From Crocinitomicaceae bacterium (GTDB lineage Bacteria; Bacteroidota; Bacteroidia; Flavobacteriales_G; Salibacteraceae): a stretch of DNA of 5,097 nucleotides. The position numbers were made by a program, and so were the translations under genes. Where the stretch lies: positions 1-5,097 of the forward strand of contig JAAZVO010000208.1 in NCBI GenBank assembly GCA_018623405.1, read 5' to 3'. Below the pieces are notes generated by a model. It was not told the DNA's origin and did no database searches. It saw only the letters and a program-made list of their open reading frames with translations. Positions 1-5,097 of the stretch are shown here, piece after piece (positions within the stretch are counted from its first letter, which is position 1; every line of letters begins with the position of its first letter).

Positions 1-503
1 AACAAATAATTTTTATGGGTGGAGGAGCAGGTTTTGGAAACACAACACCAGTTGCAGAATTTAATTTTTTTGTAGACCCTGAGGCAGTAAATATTGTATT
101 AAATTCTGGAGTAAAGTTGATAATGATGGGTTTAGATGTTACACATCAAGCAATAGCTACCAAAACAAGACTTGAAGACATCTTAGAAACCAAAACTGTT
201 ACAGGTAAGAACATTGTCAGTTTAATGAGTTCACTATCAGACATAGAAATCGTTAGAGAAATTTTTCCTGATGGTACACCTGTTCATGACGCTTTTGTAA
301 CTGCTTATTTGGTAGACAATACACTTACTAATGGTAAGTTTGTAAACATAGAAATAGAAACAAAATCAGAACTATCTTTAGGCCAATCAGTAATTGATAC
401 AAATAGCGTCACAGGCAGAAAGAAAAATGTATATTGGATGAACCAAGTAAATGATGACAAGCTCTTCGAGATAATTAAGTCTGCATCCTCTAAGCTTCCC
501 TAG
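1..503 (+). CDS. Nucleoside hydrolase (inosine-uridine preferring family), C-terminal part, 5' end outside window
   Basis: This enzyme family hydrolyses the N-glycosidic bond of ribonucleosides, giving free base and ribose, normally in the cytoplasm. The frame is open through the left edge (first full codon at 3), so the Met at 15 is internal and roughly the first half of a usual ~310-residue protein is missing, including the Ca-binding Asp-rich N-terminal motif. Family hallmarks are visible. A GGG-AGFGNTTPVAEFN block holds the Asn (39-41), Glu (57-59) and Asn (63-65) that bind ribose in characterised members. It is followed by VDPEA, a GLDVTHQ block, and PVHDA with the His-Asp pair (285-290) that corresponds to the base-side His and Ca-ligand Asp of the family. 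The C-terminus (VIDTNS, then a short helix) is normal, and the gene ends with TAG. It lies 150 bases upstream of a nucleoside importer on the same strand, which fits a salvage role. Which nucleosides it prefers cannot be told. Confidence 0.93.
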   Translation, partial: QIIFMGGGAGFGNTTPVAEFNFFVDPEAVNIVLNSGVKLIMMGLDVTHQAIATKTRLEDILETKTVTGKNIVSLMSSLSDIEIVREIFPDGTPVHDAFVTAYLVDNTLTNGKFVNIEIETKSELSLGQSVIDTNSVTGRKKNVYWMNQVNDDKLFEIIKSASSKLP

Positions 504-520
504 TAATTATTTATTCCAAC

Positions 521-550
521 TAATCAGTTAATTTGTTGTCAAATTGATTA
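521..550. repeat. Imperfect hairpin after the hydrolase gene
   Basis: TAATC (521-525) pairs with GATTA (546-550), and AATTTG (530-535) pairs with CAAATT (540-545). The loop is TTGT and there is a 4-base bulge on the 5' side. The stem is AT-rich and is followed by A residues, not T, on the + strand, so it is a poor intrinsic terminator in either direction. It may be a weak 3' end structure for the hydrolase mRNA or chance pairing in AT-rich DNA. Confidence 0.25.
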
Positions 551-604
551 AAAAAACTTAGTAAACAAACAAGCTTATTGAATAGTATTTGTCTACTATA
601 TTAT
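536..604 (+). promoter_or_regulatory. Possible promoter region for the binding-protein gene
   Basis: The 150-base gap before the lipoprotein gene is the longest non-coding stretch here and the natural place for a promoter. Two weak sigma70-like pairs can be read. One is TTGTCA (536-541) with TAGTAA (559-564) at 17-base spacing. The other is TTGAAT (578-583) with TATTAT (599-604) at a short 15-base spacing. Neither is strong, and in DNA this AT-rich such matches arise easily. The existence of a promoter in the gap is more credible than either exact site. Confidence 0.25.
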
Positions 605-610
605 TCATAG

Positions 611-627
611 AGGTATTTTGTATACCT
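611..627. promoter_or_regulatory. Inverted repeat AGGTAT-N5-ATACCT
   Basis: AGGTAT (611-616) and ATACCT (622-627) are perfect inverted 6-base arms around TTTGT. The repeat directly abuts, and shares one base with, the 14-bp palindrome downstream. In the mRNA it could form a short hairpin; in DNA it could be a half-site pair for a dimeric regulator. No known operator is recognised. Confidence 0.35.
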
Positions 628-640
628 TCAACTAGTTGAA
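627..640. promoter_or_regulatory. Perfect 14-bp palindrome, candidate operator
   Basis: TTCAACTAGTTGAA reads identically on both strands and ends one base before the Shine-Dalgarno site of the lipoprotein gene. A gapless 14-bp palindrome between promoter region and ribosome site is typical of an operator for a dimeric repressor, and a nucleoside- or purine-sensing regulator would make sense here. It does not match a binding site I can name, and no regulator gene is in the window. As RNA it could form a small hairpin (5-bp stem, CTAG loop) beside the ribosome site instead. Confidence 0.45.
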
Positions 641-641
641 C

Positions 642-647
642 AAGGAG
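642..647 (+). promoter_or_regulatory. Shine-Dalgarno site that fixes the GTG start of the lipoprotein gene
   Basis: AAGGAG ends six bases before the GTG at 654, a good spacing. The in-frame ATG at 663 would be 15 bases away, too far for this site. This is the strongest ribosome site in the window and agrees with high production of the binding protein. Confidence 0.8.
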
Positions 648-653
648 TAAAAC

Positions 654-1775
654 GTGACTCGAATGAAGTCAAAGTGGCTAATACTATTTATGGTGTTTAG
701 CTTATTTTTAGTTGCTTGTGGAGGCGGATCTGATGAAGCTGCAGTGGAAGAAGTTGTTGAAGAGGAGCCGGCGGAAACGCTGGATTCACCAGCAACAACA
801 GCCGCACCAGCTGAACCGGTTGAAGATCCTAAAAGCATTTGTCTAGTATTAGACATAGGTGGTCTTGGAGATTTGTCGTTTAATGATTTGGCATACTCCG
901 GTTACCAAAAAGCCATTGAAGATTTTGGAATGGTAGGAACATTTCTAGAACCTGACGGTGGTGGAGAAAACAGAGGAGAACTTCTTGAGCTTTGTGCTGA
1001 AGCAGGAAACGACTTAATTGTTGGAAATGGTTTCTTGTTTGATGCATCCATGAATGAAGTAGCTCCAAATTATCCAGAAATCAACTTTGCAATAACAGAT
1101 GGTGTTGCAGAGCCAAGTAATGTTAGAGGCATGTTGTTTAAGCACGCTGAGGGATCATTTCTCGCAGGTGTAGCAGCTGCTCTTAAAACCCAAACAAATA
1201 ATGTTGGATTTATTGGTGGAGTAGATTTTCCATTAATCCATGAATTTGAGCAAGGTTTCATTGCTGGAGTAGAGGCAATTAATCCAGATATTACAATTCA
1301 AATTGGATACGCTAGCGTTCCACCAGATTTTTCTGGATTTAATGACCAAGTTAAAGGTAAAGAAATTGCTCTTGCTCAATATGAAGCTGGAGCAGATATT
1401 ATTTATCATGCTGCAGGCGGAACTGGAACAGGTATGTTCCAAGCAGCCAAAGAAGTTTCTGAAGCAACTGGATCAAAAGTGTGGGGTATAGGTGTTGACT
1501 TTGATCAATACTATCAAGTTGGTACTCCACTACCAGAATTGCAAGAATATATTTTAACTTCAATGGTTAAAGCTGCGGATGTTTCAATTTACAATGCTGC
1601 TAAAGCAACTGTAGAAGGAAACTTTACTGGCGGAGCAAATGTTGATGATTTATCAACAGGAGGGGTCTACCTATCATACTCTGGTGGCTATATTGATGAC
1701 ATCAAAGATGTAATAGAAGACTATAAAGAAAAAATTATAAGTGGGGAAATAGTTCCTCCTTCAGTTAGGCCTTAA
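654..1775 (+). CDS. bmpA: BMP-family nucleoside-binding lipoprotein of an ABC importer
   Basis: This is the extracytoplasmic substrate-binding protein (BMP/PnrA-like, PF02608 type) that captures nucleosides and delivers them to the permeases encoded downstream. Residues 1-21 form a lipoprotein signal: basic start, hydrophobic core, then lipobox LVAC with lipid-anchored Cys22. Residues 23-60 are a Gly-rich, then acidic and Thr/Ala/Pro-rich flexible tether with no fold. The binding domain runs from about 61 to 365 with family blocks in order: DIGGLGDLSFND (67-78), DLIVGNGFLF (120-129), EGSFLAG (166-172), VGFIGG (184-189), GADIIYHAAGGTG (246-258), GVDFDQ (280-285) and TSMVKAAD (302-309). The length of 373 residues is normal. 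The start is GTG, chosen because of the Shine-Dalgarno site six bases upstream. The gene is followed by a strong terminator, which would uncouple its level from that of the ATPase and permeases. The bmpA symbol marks the family; nucleoside as substrate is inferred from family and from the neighbouring hydrolase. Confidence 0.93.
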   Translation: MTRMKSKWLILFMVFSLFLVACGGGSDEAAVEEVVEEEPAETLDSPATTAAPAEPVEDPKSICLVLDIGGLGDLSFNDLAYSGYQKAIEDFGMVGTFLEPDGGGENRGELLELCAEAGNDLIVGNGFLFDASMNEVAPNYPEINFAITDGVAEPSNVRGMLFKHAEGSFLAGVAAALKTQTNNVGFIGGVDFPLIHEFEQGFIAGVEAINPDITIQIGYASVPPDFSGFNDQVKGKEIALAQYEAGADIIYHAAGGTGTGMFQAAKEVSEATGSKVWGIGVDFDQYYQVGTPLPELQEYILTSMVKAADVSIYNAAKATVEGNFTGGANVDDLSTGGVYLSYSGGYIDDIKDVIEDYKEKIISGEIVPPSVRP

Positions 1776-1791
1776 TAAAGCCTAGATATTT

Positions 1792-1830
1792 ATATTCGTT
1801 CCAGGGAATACCCTGGAACGAATATTTTTT
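1792..1830 (+). terminator. Intrinsic terminator between binding protein and ATPase genes
   Basis: A perfect 15-bp stem (1792-1806 with 1811-1825) closes a 4-base AATA loop. Its inner half is GC-rich (CCAGGG with CCCTGG), and T residues run from 1825 to 1830. This is a textbook Rho-independent terminator. It begins 17 bases after the lipoprotein stop and its T tract ends five bases before the ATPase ATG. It therefore probably ends most transcripts after the binding-protein gene and protects their 3' end, with partial read-through into the rest of the operon. Confidence 0.92.
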
Positions 1831-1835
1831 AAAAA

Positions 1836-3344
1836 ATGAATTTAGCAATAAAGTTAGAAAATATAACTAAAACTTATCCTGGCGTTTTAGCCAATTCTGA
1901 AGTCTCTGTAAAAATTAATTCAGGAGACATACATGCGATTGTTGGCGAAAATGGAGCGGGTAAATCAACACTCATGAAAATTTTATATGGGATGGTAAAA
2001 CCAGATTCTGGAAAGATAGAAATTTTCGAGACTAAAGCGAGTATGACTTCTCCTAAAAATGCAATAAGTTTGGGAATTGGTATGGTGCATCAACATTTCA
2101 TGCTGGCTAAAAATTTAACAGTTTTAGAAAATATAATTCTAGGTATCGATCGACCATTTTTAAAAAATATTAAATTATCTAAATACAAATCAGAAATCCA
2201 AAAAGTAATGGAATTGTATTCTTTGAATATAGATTTAAATCAGTATGTAGATGAATTGAGTGTTGGCGAAAAGCAGAGAGTTGAAATAATAAAAGTTTTA
2301 TACAGGGGGGCAAAAATATTAATTTTAGATGAACCAACTGCCGTTTTAGTTCCCCAAGAAGTTAAAGAATTGTTCAAAAATCTTAGAAATTTAAAAAATA
2401 ATGGTGTAACAGTTCTGTTCATATCTCATAAATTAGACGAAGTGTTAGAAATTGCAGATGAAATTTCTGTAATGAGATCTGGACAATTGATTGATACTGT
2501 AGCAAATAATGTTAGTAAAACACAATTGGCAGAAATGATGATTGGCAAAAGCCTTCCAACACCACCCGCAAGGATATCTTCAACTAATGAAGAAGTAATA
2601 TTAAAAGTTGAAAATATAAAATCTATCGATGAAGATGGTAGAACTATTTTTGAAGATATAACTTTTAAAGTTCATAAATCAGAAATTTTGGGTATAGCAG
2701 GAGTTGAAGGCAATGGTCAAAAAGAAGTAGTAGAAGCCATTATTGGAATTCAAGAATTACATTCAGGAAAAGTTGAATTTAAAAATAATGATCTTAAGGA
2801 TCAAGGAACAAGAGAGAGGTTAGAATCTGGAATTAGTTTTATTCCTGAAGATCGTCAGTTACAAGCAATGATTATGGATATGAATCTTACAAATAATGTA
2901 ATTATAGGAAGGCAAAATATAGAGAAATATAAGAGTAGTCTTGGAACAGTAAAAACTAAAAACGCTATTAAGGAGTCAGAAAAAGTAATTTCATCATTTG
3001 AAGTAAAAACACCCGGAACAAGTACATTAGCAACAGCACTGTCTGGTGGGAATCAGCAGAAATTTGTTGTAGGTAGAGAATTAGAAGACAACCCAAATCT
3101 CTTAATTGCTTCACAGCCAACTAGAGGAATTGACATTGGAGCGCAAGCTTTAATTTGGGAAAAATTAAGAAACAGTAGAGATGAAGGCTTATCTGTTTTA
3201 CTAATTTCTGCAGACTTAGAAGAGTTGATTGGATTGTCAGATAGAATAATAGTTTTTTATCAAGGGAAACTTGTTAAAGAATTAAATGCAGAAAATGTTA
3301 CACCAGAAGACTTAGGCGGATACATGACAGGATTAAAAAAATGA
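1836..3344 (+). CDS. nupO: Nucleoside ABC importer ATPase with two nucleotide-binding domains
   Basis: This cytoplasmic ATPase powers the BMP-type importer; both ABC domains sit in one 502-residue chain, the usual length for the YufO/NupO group. Domain 1 (about 4-235) is complete: Walker A GENGAGKST (37-45), Q-loop Gln86, signature LSVGE (141-145), Walker B ILILDEP (161-167) and switch His198. Domain 2 (about 254-500) is degenerate, as is usual in this group. Its P-loop position reads GVEGNGQKE (289-297) without GKS/T, the Walker B region is LLIASQPTRG (422-431) without Asp-Glu, and Ser458 takes the switch-His place; its signature LSGGNQQ (402-408) is intact. Thus the composite site using domain 1 Walker motifs and the domain 2 signature is probably the active one. 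The ATG follows the terminator T tract with no Shine-Dalgarno site. The 3' end overlaps permease 1 by four bases (ATGA), indicating translational coupling. The symbol marks the family; substrate is not proven. Confidence 0.94.
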   Translation: MNLAIKLENITKTYPGVLANSEVSVKINSGDIHAIVGENGAGKSTLMKILYGMVKPDSGKIEIFETKASMTSPKNAISLGIGMVHQHFMLAKNLTVLENIILGIDRPFLKNIKLSKYKSEIQKVMELYSLNIDLNQYVDELSVGEKQRVEIIKVLYRGAKILILDEPTAVLVPQEVKELFKNLRNLKNNGVTVLFISHKLDEVLEIADEISVMRSGQLIDTVANNVSKTQLAEMMIGKSLPTPPARISSTNEEVILKVENIKSIDEDGRTIFEDITFKVHKSEILGIAGVEGNGQKEVVEAIIGIQELHSGKVEFKNNDLKDQGTRERLESGISFIPEDRQLQAMIMDMNLTNNVIIGRQNIEKYKSSLGTVKTKNAIKESEKVISSFEVKTPGTSTLATALSGGNQQKFVVGRELEDNPNLLIASQPTRGIDIGAQALIWEKLRNSRDEGLSVLLISADLEELIGLSDRIIVFYQGKLVKELNAENVTPEDLGGYMTGLKK

Positions 3345-4420
3345 AAATTAGATTTAGACTTGTGAGTGTCTCTGCACCAATTATTGCTTTGACAGTTTCG
3401 TTTGGATTGAGCTCTCTTATATTATTAACTATCGGTAAAGACCCATATGAGACTTTTAAAATTATGTTTGAATACGGAATTCGTGGTAAGTCAATAGTTT
3501 CAATTGTTAATAGATCAATCCCACTTTATATTTCTGCAATTGCAGTTGCTGTTGGTTTTAAAATGGGATTATTTAATATTGGTGTCGAAGGTCAGTACTT
3601 GATGGGGTCATTGATTGCAGCTTATATCGGTGCACAATTTTCCGTCATAACACCGCTTCATGTTTTATTTATAATTATTGTCGCAGTTGCTACATCATCT
3701 TTATGGGCAGCTATTGCAGGATATTTAAAAGTTGAAAAAGGAATTCATGAGGTAATTTCCACAATAATGTTGAATTATATTGGCACTGGACTTATTGCTT
3801 ACTCATTAACAACAATATTTGACGAGCCAAATTCAAATTATGATTTACCAAGAACTAAAGAGCTACCGGAAACTGGAAAAATGCCTCCATTGAATAAATT
3901 CTTTAACATTGAAGACTTACAGGATTTACATGGGTTTTTGGTTATTGCAGTATTAGTAGGCATTTTTTATTACTGGCTTGTTTGGAAGACTACTTTAGGG
4001 TTTGATTTAAGAATTACTGGTTCAAATCCAATTGCAGCTAAATTTAGTGGTATAAATCCAAAAAGATTAGTCGTAATAGCGATGATTACTTCAGGAGCTT
4101 TTGCAGGCCTTGTGGGATTAGCCCCTCTTTTAGGATACTTTCACAGATTTACAATTGATTTTCCAACAGGTCTTGGGTTTGCAGGAATTGGGGTTGCTTT
4201 GCTGGGTAGAAATCACCCTTTTGGAATGGCCGTCGGTGCATTATTGTTTGCATTTTTGCAAAGATCTGCACAAATTTTAGATTTAAATGATGTTCCTAAA
4301 GAAATAGAACAAATGATGCAAGCCTTTATCCTTCTAATTGTCGTTGTGTTTTATGAGGTAATCAGAAGATTTTTAGTGAAGCAGCAAATCAAAGATGCCT
4401 CAAAAAGGACTGACGAATAA
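3341..4420 (+). CDS. nupP: Nucleoside ABC importer permease 1 (BPD_transp_2 family)
   Basis: This is one half of the membrane channel of the BMP-type importer, YufP/NupP-like, of 359 residues (normal length). Hydrophobic segments are visible at about 10-31, 60-78, 84-100, 106-126, 137-160, 198-215, 242-262, 276-304 and 325-342. Family blocks include FKMGLFNIGVEGQYLMG (73-89), the cytoplasmic coupling stretch EKGIHEVISTIMLNY (132-146), GFDLRITGSNPIAAKFSGI (220-238) and the late GLGFAGIGVALLGRNHPFG (277-295). A polar stretch at 161-195 probably forms an external loop. The start ATG overlaps the ATPase stop as ATGA, with a weak AGGA eight bases upstream, so it is likely translated by coupling. 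Its stop shares one base with the start of permease 2. The two permeases are distinct paralogues and are expected to pair as a heterodimer. Confidence 0.94.
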   Translation: MKIRFRLVSVSAPIIALTVSFGLSSLILLTIGKDPYETFKIMFEYGIRGKSIVSIVNRSIPLYISAIAVAVGFKMGLFNIGVEGQYLMGSLIAAYIGAQFSVITPLHVLFIIIVAVATSSLWAAIAGYLKVEKGIHEVISTIMLNYIGTGLIAYSLTTIFDEPNSNYDLPRTKELPETGKMPPLNKFFNIEDLQDLHGFLVIAVLVGIFYYWLVWKTTLGFDLRITGSNPIAAKFSGINPKRLVVIAMITSGAFAGLVGLAPLLGYFHRFTIDFPTGLGFAGIGVALLGRNHPFGMAVGALLFAFLQRSAQILDLNDVPKEIEQMMQAFILLIVVVFYEVIRRFLVKQQIKDASKRTDE

Positions 4421-5097
4421 TGAAAATATTTAAATCACTAACAAAACGATATATAATTTTTACGCCTATTTTATTAGTTATCGTAGTTGCTCAAGTTGAA
4501 ACGTATTCACAATTAACAACTAGTGGTACATTTGGTGCTGCCATAAGATTAGCAATTCCAATTTTACTAGCAGGCTTGGGTGGCTTATATTCTGAAAAAA
4601 CAGGTGTTGTCAATATTGGTCTTGAAGGAATGATGATAATGGGTACCTGGTTTGGAGCTTGGGGTGGATACACATTTGGTGCATGGCAAGGTGTTTTCAT
4701 AGGAATGATAGGTGGTGCATTGTTTGGACTTATACATGCAATAGCTACAGTTTCTTTTCAAGTAGATCATATTGTTTCAGGTGTTGCAATAAACATATTA
4801 GCTGGTGGAGTAGCAAGATTTTTAAATGTTATTGCATATCGAGATGTTTCCTTTGCTTCTTCAACTGCTTCTCCAAGAATTCAGGGTGATATAGGTATTT
4901 TTACCATGCCATTTTTAGCAGGGGGCAAAATTGGAGAAACTGAAACTTCAAACTTTTTTGGTTCGATAGAAGATCTCGATATATTTTTAGTGTCTGATTT
5001 TGCAGGGCTTATCCTGGGATTTTTATCAAATATATCATATTTAACTTTATTTGCCTTAGCTTTAGTTCCAGTTTCTATATTGATCTTATGGTTTACA
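4420..5097 (+). CDS. nupQ: Nucleoside ABC importer permease 2 (BPD_transp_2 family), 3' end outside window
   Basis: The reading frame from ATG 4420 stays open for 226 codons to the right edge, so the gene is cut; the family usually has about 300-330 residues. It is the second channel subunit, YufQ/NupQ-like. The diagnostic block is GLYSEKTGVVNIGLEGMMIMG (55-75), followed by the coupling stretch QVDHIVSGVAINILAGGVARF (114-134). Hydrophobic segments are seen at about 11-27, 41-56, 67-84, 91-110, 116-131 and 206-224. A largely polar stretch at 138-190 is probably the external loop of this family. The start overlaps the stop of permease 1 by one base (TAATG), and AAGGA lies ten bases upstream, so re-initiation after permease 1 is expected. 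The partner of permease 1 in position, family and order, it completes the set of binding protein, ATPase and two permeases. Confidence 0.92.
   Translation, partial: MKIFKSLTKRYIIFTPILLVIVVAQVETYSQLTTSGTFGAAIRLAIPILLAGLGGLYSEKTGVVNIGLEGMMIMGTWFGAWGGYTFGAWQGVFIGMIGGALFGLIHAIATVSFQVDHIVSGVAINILAGGVARFLNVIAYRDVSFASSTASPRIQGDIGIFTMPFLAGGKIGETETSNFFGSIEDLDIFLVSDFAGLILGFLSNISYLTLFALALVPVSILILWFT

Noticed and set aside
15..17. ATG at 15 as the true start of the hydrolase gene
   Set aside because: The frame is open upstream to the window edge, and residues before it continue the family's pattern (hydrophobic strand before MGGG). A start here would lack the whole N-terminal catalytic half, so the gene is simply cut by the edge.
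521..550. Intrinsic terminator after the hydrolase gene
   Set aside because: The stem is AT-rich and bulged and no T tract follows it on either strand.
504..653. Riboswitch (for example purine type) in the lipoprotein leader
   Set aside because: I looked for the conserved three-way junction and loop sequences of purine riboswitches and saw none; the leader is short, AT-rich and holds only the two small dyads.
663..665. ATG at 663 as start of the lipoprotein gene
   Set aside because: It lies 15 bases from AAGGAG, while the GTG at 654 is six bases away. Both give a workable signal peptide, so it remains a minor alternative.
632..856. Minus-strand open frame rich in Ser/Ala/Thr opposite the lipoprotein start
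   Set aside because: It is the complement of the low-complexity linker of the lipoprotein; no ribosome site or family motif, and the + strand gene is certain.
1303..1491. Second + strand open frame inside the lipoprotein gene
   Set aside because: It lies wholly within a well-supported gene in another frame and encodes a Lys/Leu-rich sequence without recognisable motifs.
4491..4770. Two overlapping minus-strand open frames
   Set aside because: Both are antisense to permease 2, have no motifs or ribosome sites, and their composition fits complement reading of membrane-protein codons.
4659..4889. Cys/Trp/Ser-rich + strand open frame near the right end
   Set aside because: It is out of frame with permease 2 (4420 onward), whose family motifs span this region. 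The odd composition comes from reading membrane-segment codons in the wrong frame.

Overview
This AT-rich window carries one recognisable theme: uptake and salvage of nucleosides. All genes lie on the + strand. In order they are the C-terminal half of an inosine-uridine-type nucleoside hydrolase (cut by the left edge), a BMP-family nucleoside-binding lipoprotein, a two-domain ABC ATPase, and two BPD_transp_2-type permeases, the second cut by the right edge. The last four form a complete-looking BMP-type nucleoside ABC importer, of the same type as Bacillus subtilis NupNOPQ (BmpA-YufO-YufP-YufQ). The lipoprotein would capture nucleosides outside the membrane, the two permeases would form the channel, the ATPase would drive import, and the hydrolase would split imported nucleosides into base and ribose in the cytoplasm. 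Substrate specificity is inferred from family and context only.

Layout: 1-503 hydrolase; 504-653 intergenic region with a possible promoter, an inverted repeat, a perfect 14-bp palindrome and a strong Shine-Dalgarno site; 654-1775 lipoprotein gene with a GTG start; 1776-1835 short gap almost filled by a perfect 15-bp intrinsic terminator; 1836-3344 ATPase; 3341-4420 permease 1, overlapping the ATPase by 4 bases (ATGA); 4420-5097+ permease 2, overlapping permease 1 by one base (TAATG). The terminator between the binding protein and the membrane/ATPase genes suggests that the binding protein is made in excess and the rest by read-through or from a separate start. The ATPase gene has no visible Shine-Dalgarno site, unlike its neighbours.

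Organism: a bacterium using the standard code (TAA, TAG and TGA all serve as stops). It has low GC, tight gene packing and a lipoprotein whose mature N-terminus is Gly-rich, then acidic and Thr/Ala/Pro-rich. That combination resembles low-GC marine actinobacteria (Candidatus Actinomarinales-like), but this is a guess from style; other streamlined AT-rich lineages or Chloroflexi are possible. I see no mobile element, CRISPR array, RNA gene or novel defence-type system. The unusual points are regulatory.
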